A stretch of DNA of 64,000 bases from Anthonomus grandis grandis (lineage: Eukaryota > Arthropoda > Insecta > Coleoptera > Curculionidae). A model generated the notes under the pieces. That model did not search any database. It was given only the letters and a program-made list of their open reading frames with translations, and was not told the DNA's origin. Where the stretch lies: NCBI RefSeq assembly GCF_022605725.1, contig NC_065549.1, positions 15,290,114-15,354,113 on the forward strand, in the 5' to 3' direction. Positions 34,568 through 46,700 of the stretch are shown one piece after another; position 1 is the stretch's first letter, and every line of letters begins with the position of its first letter. Both the position numbers and the translations under genes were made by a program.

Positions 34568-35956
34568 CAGTAGTGGAAAAATGTAGAGCAACATTTAATA
34601 AGTTGCTAAAATAAAATATTAGATGATGACTTTTAGCATAAAATTTCTGTAGATAAAAACATTTGGTACTTATAAATGGTTTGCCAATAAAAACTATTAA
34701 TTCTTATCTCGTTTTACCAAGGGACACAAAAAAGAATACTTCAGAGTGGAAAAAAGTAAAGCAACATTTTTGAAATATTTCTCAAATCATGCAAAATATT
34801 TTGCTTAGTGTTAGTTTAAACTGATAAGTTGACGGTATTTGGCTGCTTAAGATGCCTCGCGGTAAACATTTATCTGTCGATATTAAGAATAGAATTGTTG
34901 ATTTATACAAAAGTAGTCAAAAGCAGATTGCTATTGCAAAGACATTTAGGTTACATAGATCTATCGTGTCTCGTATAATTAAGCAGTTTCATATAAATAG
35001 CGATTTATCTGTTAAGAAAAAGTCAGGGAGACGTAGAAAAACCACTCCATATACCGATAAACAAATTATCAAAATTGCTAAAAATGAGCCTTTTCTGGGA
35101 TCCAATAAGATAAAGTACCGCATATCGGAAGAGATTGGAGTAAACGTGACTTCGAGGACAGTGAGAAATAGACTATTAGAGGCCAAGTTATTTACCAGAA
35201 GACCTGTCAAAAAACCGCTGCTGTCAAAAAAAAATAGACGTTCCCGTTTAAGTTTTGCCAAAACGCATCTACATTATACAGAGCATGATTGGAAAAAGGT
35301 AATCTGGAGCGATGAATCCAAGTTTTGTTTGTTCAAAAGTGATGGAATTGTGTATGTTAGACGCCCTGTCAATAAAAGACTCAACCCCAAGTATGTATAC
35401 CTGTCCAACAGTGAAACATGGTGGTGGAGCAGTAATGGTTTGGGGATGCTTTTCGGGCTATGGTATGGGCCCCCTGTATAAATAGAAGGTATAATGGACC
35501 GGTTTCAATATAAGGACATATTAGAGAGCCAAATGATTCCATATGCTGATGATATTATGCCTTTAAGACATTTATTTCAACAGGACAACGATCCGAAGCA
35601 TTCTTCTCGGTTCGTAAAAGCTTGGTTCAGAAAGGCAAACATTAATGTAATGGAATGGCCTTCACAATCCCCGGATCTCAATCCAATTGAGAATCTGTGG
35701 GACATTTTAGATTCCAAAATCAGAGGAAAATCTTATAAAAATCAGCAAGAATTGTTTGAAGCATTGAAGGAAGCATGGGTGAATATGGATCCAGGGATTA
35801 TTTCTAAGCTAATAAGATTTATGCCAAAACGTTGTGAAGATGTAAATAAGAATAACGGGTACTTTACAAAATATTAACTTATGTTTTTTTTTTATTTATT
35901 AGAAATGAAATAAAAACGAATATTAAAAAATGTTGCTCTACTTTTTTCCACTACTG
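34568..35956 (+). mobile_element. Tc1/mariner element, intact ends
   Basis: The element is 1389 bp. The terminal repeats are CAGTAGTGGAAAAATGTAGAGCAACATT-like at both ends (about 28 bp, one or two differences), flanked by TA (34566-34567, 35957-35958). An extra direct copy of the repeat (GTGGAAAAAAGTAAAGCAAC) lies at 34746-34765 on the left only. One transposase gene fills most of it. Confidence 0.88.
34852..35877 (+). pseudogene. Tc1-type DD34E transposase, nearly intact
   Basis: It starts MPRGKHLSVDIKNRIVDLYK and carries paired helix-turn-helix domains with a GRRRKTTPYTD linker between them. Catalytic residues are present: Asp in VIWSDESKF, Asp in QQDNDPKHSS and Glu in SPDLNPIENLW, with 34 residues between the last two. 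An in-frame TAA at 35479-35481 splits the gene. The GGG-rich segment (35397-35480) reads correctly (PTVKHGGGAVMVWGCFSGYG) in the +1 frame, so two compensating small indels surround it. Full length would be about 340 residues, normal for the family. Confidence 0.88.
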
Positions 35957-36712
35957 TACATACATAGATACAACCCCAGGTAATAAAAGCGTGTTAAAAA
36001 TCAATAACTATTAATTATCAATAGTCCGGATGGTCGAAAAGATTTTTAGAAACTGTTTTTATTGACTCTATGCCAGGAAGTCTTAGATTTTAGGGAGTAT
36101 TCGAAAAAATACTAAAATAGTATTGTAGTAAGGAACCACACAAGTCTATGAAGAAATTAAATAAAAAACACTTAAGAAACAAAATTAAGTCAAATTACAT
36201 GCATAAAATTAGCCTAGAAGGTAATTCTCAGTAAGATGTTTCTGGCCAGCATCCTTGAGACTACCTCAATACAAGCGGAATATAATAAAAACACTTCCCT
36301 TAATCAACTGATCAAAGAATAATATAAATAGGTATGAACCCCAATAGACCACTGACACTAACCTAAAATAGTATTGTTCATATGTTTATAACAATATATG
36401 TTATAAAATAGTGAAAATACTATGGTTACTATTTTTTCTAACTCTAATGTTAGTTTCTATGCATAGTTTTAAACAGAAAATGCTTTATCGTTAAAAAACT
36501 ATGAATCTCAAAAAGAAATCATCGAATCAGCTGATGCTATGTCTGTTGGCTCCCATATTAATGTTTATCCTATTCTAATACATACAATAAAGTTATCTAA
36601 GCTTATTCATTTTATTACTCCATTAAATCATTTTAAACTTTTAAACCAGCAAAAAAGAAATAAAGCAAAAAAAGAACAAAAAACAAATATGTGTTGTGCA
36701 AGTGAAACATAC
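35957..36712. other. intron sequence, nothing recognised
   Basis: AT-rich intron. Confidence 0.5.
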
Positions 36713-36778
36713 CTTTGCTTACGCCCAAGGGTGCCGTGTTCTGAAGAAGTCTCGTGTAAGTCGTGCTGAGAGCCGCGA
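36713..36778 (-). CDS. shot: shot cassette exon A (66 nt)
   Basis: The acceptor is tttcaactctag and the donor is AAAG/GTATGT; phase is 2 to 2. With the preceding AT it reads I-RGSQHDLHETSSEHGTLGRKQ-R, a hydrophilic Ser/His-rich linker. Frame is preserved if it is included or skipped. No other frame across the same splice sites fits the phase. It sits in the variable link between the rod and the EF-hands. Function is unknown; a flexible spacer is the simplest reading. Confidence 0.75.
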
Positions 36779-37040
36779 CTAGAGTTGAAATTGAGAAGCA
36801 AACACAAAACATATAAATGATACGTGCAAACAAACATACACTATGATATAAATAACATAACATTAATTATTTCGGGTAAAATGCAAAAAGATATGAGTAT
36901 TGTAATTAGAACATTGATCTATGATAAAATTGTCTTGTATTCTTAAAGGATATACCGAAAATAAATAAAATATCATCAATAATATAGATTGGCAATTTTA
37001 GGATAAAAGAGAAATGTTTCAAAATTATTTTTGAAATATA

Positions 37041-38873
37041 CAGGATGTCTCATAAATAATGATAAAATAATTTAACAGCAGATTCCTTAAAAAGAAGTTA
37101 AGTAAAATTTTCCTAGTCCGAAAGTCAAAAACAACCAAGTTATATGATGGCCATAAAGTTACCATTTATTCTTCGTTTTTAATAAAATTTGGACATTGAC
37201 TTTTCTTTTATATGGCAAATATTAAAATTAATCTTTTTTAGAATTATGCCTTAGAGGGCGCCACCAGCAACATTTTGGTTTTTTGTGAACTCCGTAACTA
37301 TTTTAGGCTTGGCATAATGTAATTTTTTATTTAAAATATGCATTGTGCAAACAGTTTTGCTTAAAAAAAGGATTAAAATCAAGCTACGATTAACCCTTTT
37401 CGAGAAATATACATTTAAGTTTTTAATGCACTGCAAAAAATGACATTCATAAACTATTGAATGAATGAATTGTCGAAACAGTGGGCTGCCGAGTCAGTTG
37501 TATATATATAGTTGTGACCGGTTAAAAGACCTGTCACTAGCCGAATTTCGTGTCTTTTTAGGCTTAGTATATTTTTGGTGAGACAGGCAGGGGGCCCACC
37601 TATGTGCGCTTTGGCCTGTCTCATACCAGGGGACTCAGTCCATCTTCGGTGGGTCCACTTGTCCAGCAGACCCTTCATTCATCGGCATATTCGCGGATCC
37701 CAGTCTGGCAAGAGAGTCCGCTTCCTCATTACCTGCATGGCCTGCGTGGCCAGGTATCCAGACGAGCTGGACCCTGCAGCCAACCTGTATCAGTTTTTTC
37801 AGGACTTTTATGCACTCTAGTACAAGCTTGGAGCTTACTTTTGCGGCCGTGATAGCCTTAATGGCAGCTCTGCTGTCCGAGAATATTGATACGACTGTAT
37901 TGCGGTTCATAAACTATTTAAATTGCTTTATTACACGAAAAATTGATAAAAGATAAATTAATAATTAAAAGTATGAATTTTTGCCAGTAAATGATCGACA
38001 TGATCTCCATTTGTCTCAAGGCATTTTAAAATTCATTTACTGAAAGATCACTAAATCTTAACAAATAACTGCTCATTAAGAAATGACTCCCCAGCAGTTA
38101 ATATTTTTACTGGTAATCTCATGTATCCCATATGCAAAAATCTAATGGATTGAAGTCTTGACTGTGTGCGGGCCAAGGTCTTGGACTTCCACGTCATATG
38201 CAGTAATTAACAATAAATAACAATAACTAACAGAGTTAACAATAAGAACGTAATAAAAGGTAATAAATAACGTTACACACTTATGTGTGACTACCTTGAT
38301 TAGTGGTAATTTTTTTAACCACTAATCAAAGTAACTGACAAGAACATAAAACCTGACAGTGACAATGACATTTATAATAATTAATATTGTCAGGCACAAC
38401 CTACTTAGCACATATTTTAACCTGAAGTAGGAAAATAAAATGTTATCTTGAGCCCATTGAAAACTTCAAACGTAAATATCTCGAAGAGGGTTAATCGTAG
38501 CGAGCTTTCTGAAGTATACCTTTTTAAGCATACCTGTTTGCAAAATGCATTTTTAAATAAAAAAATTAAATTATGCCAAGCCTAAAAAAGTTACAAAGTT
38601 TTAAAAAAATCAAAATGTTGCTGTTGACTCTATGACATTATTCCAAAAAAGGCCAATTTTAATGTTTGCCATATAAAAAAAACTCATTGTCCAAATTTTG
38701 TTAAAAATAAACAATAAATGCTAAATTTATAGCCAAAATTAAAATAAAAATATGTTTATCACCCTGTTTATCTTGGTTGTCTTTGACTTTCGCACTAGGA
38801 AAATTTTACTTAACCTCTTTTTTTTAAATAAATCTGCCGTTAAATTATTTACCATTATTCATAGGACACCTTG
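37041..38873. mobile_element. TA-flanked element with about 420-bp inverted repeats
   Basis: The ends read CAGGATGTCTCATAAATAATG and, inverted, CAAGGTGTCCTATGAATAATG, next to TA. The arms remain alignable inward for roughly 420 bp (37041-37458 against about 38440-38873, for example TTTTAGGCTTGGCATAAT in both). On the minus strand at about 37985-38210 is a decayed transposase tail with RGSPRPWPARSQDFNPLDFC, the typical PWPARSPDxNPLDF motif of IS630/Tc1/mariner-type enzymes. A LINE fragment is inserted at 37459-37905. Confidence 0.7.
37459..37905 (-). mobile_element. 5'-truncated LINE with RNase H domain, perfect 13-bp target duplication
   Basis: TTCATAAACTATT at 37446-37458 and 37906-37918 is the target duplication. 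The minus-strand frame starts near 37900 with VVSIFSDSRAAIKAI and continues VQLVWIPGHAGHAGNEEADS (Asp, His and Asp positions of RNase H), then shifts frame into KAHIGGPPACLTKNILSLKR and RLVTGLLTGHN, the zinc-knuckle-like tail of R1/jockey/I-type ORF2. The 3' tail is a short ATTC repeat (37459-37470). Confidence 0.85.
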
Positions 38874-40070
38874 TATACGGTGTGGTTATTACATTAATAA
38901 AGTTTTAAATTTTATGATTTTTTACCTAGAATCTATCGAAAGACATAAAATAACATATTCCTAATGTCGTTTACATGTCAGTAAATAGCTGTTAACATTA
39001 AGGTATGTATAATCCTATCAAACACATGAGTTTATTTTCTTCGTTATTCTTTATATAAAGTAATAGATGGAATTTATTTCACCTAAAGTAAATTGCTCCT
39101 GAAAGTTTAGAAAAATAAATAAGCTGTTAAAAAATTAATAATTAGAATATTAAATAATACAATAAAATATTGGAATAAATTACTTTTATACAAAGCTACT
39201 AAAATACAAAAATTGGTAAATAAGGTTTTTGTTATGTAAATTCAATAAAATCATTATAATTTTATCTAAAATTGAATATGTCAGGCTTTTTTTAGTGGTG
39301 TTACTAGTATATGTATGTATACTTGACAGCAAATTAATTTAAGATATCTTCAGCTCATTAGTAAGGGAACTAAATGGTCACAAAATATATATAAAGGAAA
39401 ATAGTTTCTGAAAAATCATGTTTAATAAAATTTTAACACTTTGTATTTCAAAAACAAATAAAAAGTTAAGAAAAGCTTTTTTTTTTCTCTTTTATTTTAT
39501 TAAATGTTTTAGGACAAAAAACTAATTTTTTTTCGGCTAATACCAAATATGAATATTTTCCGTTTCTCTATAAAAGTACAATTTTAATATGTAAGAAAAA
39601 CTATATTTTTTTTAAATAATTTTATTATATTTTCTTTATTGAGAATGAAGACGTGACCGTCTTTGTTTATGTTGTTTATAATGTTTCAATGTTCTAAGAA
39701 CGCAACTCTGTCATTGTTTTAATAACTATATAGGATAAGCCAGAAAACTTTTAATGATAAAAATAAGGGACATTAGTGACAAAAAGTGTGAAGTGTTAAA
39801 GAAGGAACTTTCTAAGTAAAAGGAGATTGCAAAGGTTTAAAAAGTTTAAATTTAATTGCGCATGATTATTAGGAAATATTGCATTAAAAATATACTTGAA
39901 TGTTTAACAACAACGAATAATATAGTGCTTTAATAATTTAGACAATTAATTAAATTAAAATCATTTTAAATTTACTGGTTTTCTAGTCTGCAACTAAATT
40001 TACTACTCACTAACATAAAACAATATGAACTAATCAAAATGCATTAAAAATAAATTAAATGAAAACTTAC
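38874..40070. other. very AT-rich intron, nothing recognised
   Basis: Poly-A/T runs; no frame of note. Confidence 0.6.
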
Positions 40071-42084
40071 ATGGGTCCTTTTCCTTTGCCGAACTTCCTG
40101 GGATCCTTCCCAGGCTGAACAATTTTCACCTGCTTAGCCTTGCAAACCTTATCGACTTCCGCTTGTCTCCTCTGGGTGTTCTCCATAAACTCCTTGTGGT
40201 CCGCAATAAGCTGCTCGGTCGCGGAAATATCCATCGGTAACTCTTCCTTCTTTAATGCGATCAGAGTATTCTCCAAGCCCAGGAGCCACTGAATGAGCTC
40301 CTCCAAGGTCTCGTCCATATCGCGCAACGACTGCATATGCGCGGAGATCTTTTGATGACGCTGCAACGCCCACTGCGACACCTCTTCCCATCGCGATTTT
40401 ATCACTTTAATCCAGTTTTTGATTACGTTGATGGAATCTGGATGGGCTTTAGCCAAAATATTATGAGCTAAGTTTAAGGTTTGGTCTTTTTCGATTTCTT
40501 TTTCGTTAAGTTGGGCCCTGAATTCATCGAGCGCTTTCAGTTGTTCGTAGGCGGCCGATTCGTCTTCAGGTGCGTTGCCAACAAAGCGAAGTTTCATCTC
40601 AGCATCGCTTAGCCAGTCCAAGATCATGTTTACTGACTTATGAAGCTTCTCAGCTTCCTTGAGGGCGTCATGCAAACGATCAGTTTTCAAATGGGTTAAT
40701 CCAGTAACAGATTCCCATAGTTGAGTGAGGTCTGTTAGTTGATGTCTTATATGGGCCGCATCTTGTTTACTAGCGGTCCTTTCTAGTTCTTGACCGCTGC
40801 GCATAACGGACTCCATTTGATCGTTACGCTGCTCAAGTTCCTTCTCGAACTGTCTATGAATATCAATCAAATGAGTGACAGTATCTAAATCTCCGTGCAC
40901 TGGACTGTCCTGTGATAACTCCTTTTCGGCTTTCTTTAGCCATTCCAGCAGTGCGGCCACGGCATCCTTAAACTGGCCAGAATAGAGCAGAGCTTCTTCC
41001 AGTTTCTGTTGCCTCTCGCGGCTCTTATTGCACACACTTGTCCATTTGTTCTTTAGGTCTTGCAGCATCTGTTTCAAAGTGTTTTCATCGAACTTGGGCG
41101 CCTTATCTTTTAGGTTTTTGCCACTTTTCATGACAGCGTCGTAAGTGGCTTGTTTGCCGCTTAAAGCTCTTTGGAACTCTGTGTGTTTGGCCAGCCGTGC
41201 TTTGATCTTCTCTGGATCGTTGCCAGCTGTGTCGTTCATAAGATCTTCCAGATTTTGTTCGGTGTCCTCAAGCCAGTTCATTAAACCAGCCCAAGAATCG
41301 TGGAACTCCTTGGCTTCTTTGTAACCCAAGTCTAGCGCCCTGGTTCGTTCGGCAGATTTAGACGCCACTCGTTCCCAACGATGTTGCACGCTGATTAACA
41401 AGTTCTTTATCAGAATAACATCTTGTTTTTGGCTGAAGTATTTTAAGTGGGTACCCTTTTTGTCTAATGCTAGCATAATTTCCCTGTGAGCACTTACATC
41501 CTTTTGGAATATTTTGTGTTCCTCAATTTGATGTTGCACAGTATCCAATACTCTTGACACAGGTTTGAGATTAGTCAAAATCTTTTCGGCGTTAGTTAAC
41601 CAATCAACAAATGCTTGTAATGATTCGTGGAATTCCGTTGCTTCCTTAAGGGCTATTTCCAACTTAATCTTCTTATCATTGGCACGTGCGGTGACGGAAT
41701 CCCAACGTTGCTTTAACGTTCTTAAGTTGTGCTGCAAGTTAGAAGCGGAATTCGCTGGTGCTTTCTTCAAATACTCTTGTCCCTGAGCCAGTACGGTTTC
41801 CACTTTAGGACGATTATCTTCAATTTCATTATAGACCTCCATGAATCGCTCAAGTTGTTCTGAGGCGGTTTCTGGTAGTCCTCCAACTGGTTTAGAGGCA
41901 GCCACAGCGTTATCGACATCACCAAGCCATGCCAGTAGATCTTGGACTTCTTGGTTGAAGCTGTGAGCTTCACTCAAGGCATCTTCAAGCTCTCTCTGAC
42001 GATCAGCTGCTTTTTGAACTAGTGCGCGCCATTGAGTATTTAATGTGTTTAGCTTCTCTTGAGTCGCTGAAGCTTCATGACGGT
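40071..42084 (-). CDS. shot: shot exon: last six spectrin repeats of the rod
   Basis: The exon has 2014 nt with acceptor gatttttag/ACCGTC (phase 1) and donor CCCAT/GTAAGT (phase 2). Six helix-A signatures are visible: LLAWLGDVDNAV, FVDWLTNAEKIL, LMNWLEDTEQNL, LLEWLKKAEKEL, ILDWLSDAEMKL and LIQWLLGLENTL. After the last repeat the sequence turns basic and Gly-rich (DPRKFGKGKGP), which marks the end of the rod. From here splicing can go to any of three small cassettes or straight to the EF-hand exon, because all of them start in phase 2. Confidence 0.95.
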
Positions 42085-42141
42085 CTAAAAATCAGAAATT
42101 TTAGTGAAAGTAGGATAAAAAATGATATGCGGTAAATTTAC

Positions 42142-42500
42142 CTTCTCCACTCTCAATGATCTGCCTTCCCGCATCATTTAAGGTGTCAACACTGGTCTGA
42201 TGTGCTTGTATATCATTGATTAGAACCTTCAACTTGGCAAGTTCAATTTCTAAAGTTTGTGCATCTCCTGCGACAGGTTTAAGTTCGTCCAACGTCTTGT
42301 CGGTCTTGGAAATCCAAACCAGCAGCTCGTTGAGCGCATGTTGGAATTGGCCGAGACGTAGTAGTGCGTTTTCTAATTGTCTCTGTCTTTCAACCATGCC
42401 GCGTAAAAGGTCGTCCCAGCGTCTATTGACGGTTGAGAGCGGTTCCTTTATTGAGGCCGCTTGGTCGGCCGAGGTGCGCTCGGTGAGTTCTTGGGCTTGC
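42142..42500 (-). CDS. shot: shot exon: spectrin repeat
   Basis: The exon has 359 nt entering in phase 2 (AG/G gives Arg) and leaving in phase 1 (GAA G/GTAAAT). It holds LLVWISKTDKTLDELKP, a helix-A motif with Trp, and flanking heptads including MVERQRQLENALLRLG. The donor GTAAAT is weaker than others in the gene. The downstream intron is 57 nt. Frame is kept across both junctions. Confidence 0.92.
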
Positions 42501-43422
42501 CTATTTTTAAGAAGTAATTGTTAGAATGTTGAAGCAGAATTATGAAACGATTAAACCCAAGCGAATATTCGGACTGAAACTTTAACAGAATTTAAAAAGT
42601 ATTTCAGGCATGCAATACATCATGCTGAGGAAAATGTGAAGATAACACAACCACAAATTACTTTAACCTAGATGCAAAAGTTAGGCACAAAACGCGAATT
42701 GATTTCTGTGACCTCGAGAAAGCGGTCCCCGATAAACCGCATGGATTGTAAGTATTTTTGCCTAAGAAAAGGGAATGCAGACAAACCGCAAGAAGGTTGA
42801 ATATCGTTTTCATTTAAATTGAATATAGCCCACACTAATGTACTTTGGGTGGTGGTATATAAAACTTATTAATTAACTATACACCTAAATGCAATCAATC
42901 TAAAGTAAGTAACAAATAAAATAGTAAATACTTAACATAAGATAAATTATGGGATGCTCTGGTAATACCTCCTATACTGGTAATAATAGTATGAACTTGT
43001 GGACGGAAATCCTGCATTCTACTTTTGCATCTGAGTTAGAGTAATTTGTGATACAACTAAGAACAATAAGCTCAAAGCATTAATTAGGTAATAGAACTGA
43101 TTTATATATTTCCAAAAAAAACTGTTAGAATGTGGTGCAATTTTTGAGATTTCTTGAACAAGTTCAGCATCTCATGAAACATGCAATAATTCCCTATATG
43201 AAAATAATTTTGAAAAAAATCCAACAGGACATTGAAGCAAACAGACGTCACGTTGAATGCATTAAGACACAACACAGCAATGCAGAGAAAAACAGAAATA
43301 TCTTGCCTTATCAAACTCCTGTAGTCCATCGGAAATAAAAAATAGAAAAAATTTTAGTTAGTATAAAATAACAGAATCTACTAGTCGAAAATTTTGAAAA
43401 ATAATGTAAACATTGTGCTTAC
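42501..43422. other. intron sequence, nothing recognised
   Basis: One 68-codon plus-strand frame at 43132-43338 is charged and lysine-rich but matches nothing I know. Confidence 0.45.
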
Positions 43423-43577
43423 CTATTAAGAGCTTCAACTTTGACCATATGTGGATCAACTTCTGCCTTAAAGGCCTTAAGTTGGTCGATCTGACGCTTT
43501 ACAGCGTCAATGTCAGCGCCCAGTGGTCCCATTTTATCAAATTTCTTCTCTGCTTTATCTAAGAAGGCCAAAATGTC
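43423..43577 (-). CDS. shot: shot exon: short spectrin-rod exon
   Basis: The exon has 155 nt, from acceptor tttttag/GACATT to donor AATAG/GTAAGC, entering in phase 0 and leaving in phase 2. The peptide begins DILAFLDKAEKKFDKMGP and continues in heptads. It is the second half of the repeat that starts at the end of the giant exon. The upstream intron is only 145 nt. The exon is not phase-symmetric, so it should be constitutive together with its downstream partner. Confidence 0.9.
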
Positions 43578-43722
43578 CTAAAAAATATTTTTTTCAACAA
43601 TTGGTCTAATTATAAGAAAAAGCTGAAAAGGCCATTTTATAATAGTGCGTTTTTATTATAATTTATCCATTCCTTTTCATTCCTAAAATATTCTCTATCT
43701 AAATCCCTAAAATAATTCTTAC

Positions 43723-46700
43723 CTGTAAAGTTTCATGGAATTCCATAGCTTTCTCCATAGCATCAATCAGATTTTCCTCCCTCTTGGCATACAAGGCTGT
43801 AATATTATCCCACGCATTATCCAAGTCTTCAATATGCTTCTTCACTTCAGGCTTATCGGGTTCCCCACAGAGCTTCATCAGCTTCTTCCCGGAACTCCTC
43901 ACCTGATCCACTTCCGGCTTAGTTTGATCGATTTCCTGTCTGATCTCTTGTAATGCCACTTGTTGTTCCTGAATCGCTTTAGGCTCCACCGCAGGAGGCT
44001 CCTGGCTTACCAACGAGTCTTCGAGATCTTTCAAGGTAGCCATGATAGCATGCAACTCCTTCCAGAACTTCTGGGCTGCATCCAAAGCGTCATCCAGAGA
44101 GTGACCTCTGTCTTTCGTAGCCCTCTGGACATCGTCCCAAAGCTTCTTCAGTCTATCCAGCTTGTGTCTGATATCCTTAACGGCTGGATCGGCTCTGTTG
44201 CCGGCCTTAGTGATCACATCATCGGCAGCACGTTGGACCGCTGCGTAAGCCTCTTTTCTCTTGTTCAAGTCGCTCACAATAGCATCATTATCGTCAATCT
44301 GATCGCGAATCTTTGGAACGTGAGCGGAAATTGGCTCTTGGTTGTTTACTTGATCGGCAGTATTTGTTAAAGCCCTTAACATTCCCTCGAGTTTATCGGA
44401 GAATTGCGAGCTTTCTTGCATGGCTTGCTCTAAAGCACGTTCTCTTTCTCTAAGCTCTAATTTAAGGGCAGCGTATCTTGCGTTATCGCTGTCGAGAATC
44501 TCTTGCACCTTAGATCCATCATCTTCATTGCAAAGTCTTATCAAAGCCTCCCCGGTCTTATTTAGCTTATCTACCAAGGGTTTATGTTCGTGAATGCTCT
44601 TAACAAGCATTTCGTTTTTATCCTGCTGTTGCTGGATCGCTTCAGGTCTCAAAGCGGGCATCGTAAGCATGGATACTTCCTGCTCGATATCGCCTAGCCA
44701 ATTTAAGAGGCCAATATGGGTATCGTTGAAGTGTTCCGCTAACGGCAGGGCTTGCTCTAAGATTCCCAACCTATCAGAGCTCAATGCGGATACGTTATCC
44801 ATAGCTTCTCTAAGATCTTCCATCTTTTCTCTGATTAGTGAAGTGTCTTCGCTTGGCGGGCTCTCTCTCAGCACCTTCTTTGCGGTGGAAAGCACATCAC
44901 GTACCCTACCCTTTTGACTGGAAATATCATCATTCAGAGCCTTGTGCTCCTTAAGTTGCACACGAATCAAATCGGGTTCAGCTGACGGTTTTTCCGCATC
45001 TTTTATTTGGGCTTCAACCTCTCGGAACCATTCTAGGAGCTCGTCAATATCTCCGGTAACTTCCAAGGCACGTTGTTTTCCCAGATGGATCCTCTCAGCT
45101 CTGCGTTGAATCTGTTCAGCAATAGCATCAAATCTTCTATTGTCTCTGGATACTAGGCCTTCAATAGTTGCGGCACCTTCTCCCGGACTGGCTTGGCAAA
45201 GTTGTGGCCCAAGCACGTTAATAGTTTCAAGCACAGGTCTTAGTTCTTGCAGGTCTACTTCCAATCGAGCGATTTCTCCCTCGTTTGGCTCTGCAGACTG
45301 TAAAATAGATTCGGCACCCTGCATCCATTCCACCAAACGATTGTGATTATTATGGAACTTCTGCACCAATGGCAGCAACGCTTGTGCGTTCTTAAGCAAG
45401 TCGTTTCCACGTGAAGTAAGATCATTATAACGCCTCTGCAGCGAATCGAGTTTATCTTTAAGTTGCAACGCTTCGTCAGATGATATGTGCCTCATTAGTT
45501 CAATACCAGCATCAACTGTATCATCAATATCTTTTTGACGTCCAACGATATCTTCTGTAAGGCCGACAAGATCATCCATTTGTTCTAACAAACGATCTGT
45601 ATGGACAGCTAGGACTTTGTAACGAGCCAACCTCTGTTCCATGGCATCCATCCACCCAGCTAAGTCTTGGTAAGTTAGGACCAATGTCCTAAGGCCTTTT
45701 CTTGATGCCTCAAGTAGTTGCCTAATATTCTCGCTAGCGTCTACCAAATTGCCATATCTGTCAGTTACTTCAGTTAACTTATCGGCCAGAGTGGCGGCCT
45801 CATCATCACCAACCAGGTTCATCAAATTAGAGGCGACGTCAGCAAGGTCTCTAAAGTCAGGTTTTTTGCTTAAAATGTCATTGTGAAGAGCTGTATGCTC
45901 CTTAATCCTCTGCTGAATCTTTTCTTCATCAGTGGGTATGAGTTCCATGTCTCTAACCTTCTTTTCGCTTCGTTCCAACCAATCTTGTAATGGAGTCAGC
46001 TTGTCTTGGAATTCCTTGGCAACTTTCATTGCATGCTCTAAATCCAAGGTGCGTTGTTGAGCTCCTTCTGTTAAGGCGTCAAAACGCCCAATAAGATCTT
46101 TTAATTGTTTCTCAATAGCCTTACGCTCAGACGGTTCAGCTTCTTTAGCGATCTCATTGCCCATAGTAAACAGAGACGACATGGAATTCTGACGGTCCAA
46201 GAGCATCTTTTTCAAGAATTTTTGCTCTTGCAACTGTGCCTTAACTACCTTGTAATCAGCCGAAGGAGCTTTTTGATTTGCTACAAGCTCTTCAGTATCA
46301 GCCAACCATTTTGATAACCCATCGAGGGCTTCTTGGAATTTGCCTGATTGAAGTAAGGCAATGTCAAGTTTACGTTCGCGATCGTTAATTTTTTCTTTTA
46401 AGGTGTTCCACTGATCGTTCATTTTTTCTAAATCTTTTTCGAGGATCTGAGTGTTGACACCGGATGCTGCTGATTGAATGAGTCCTTGGCCAAATCTGTT
46501 GCATGTTTCTACACTCTTATTTAATGGTTCCACAGTGGATGCTCTGAACTTCTTAAAATCTTTTTGTTGAGCTCTAATACCCTCTACGTCTGAACCAATG
46601 GGTTTAAGCTTGCGCAGTTGTTCAGAAGCTTCTTTGACTCCATCTAAGACTTCAGCGTGACCGATGTAGAAGTCTTCTAGCTTTTTAAGAGCAGACTCTA

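Noticed and set aside
36633..36863. Minus-strand frames read through the splice sites of cassette A
   Set aside because: They include intron on both sides and hydrophobic nonsense; only the spliced 66-nt exon in phase 2 fits the gene.
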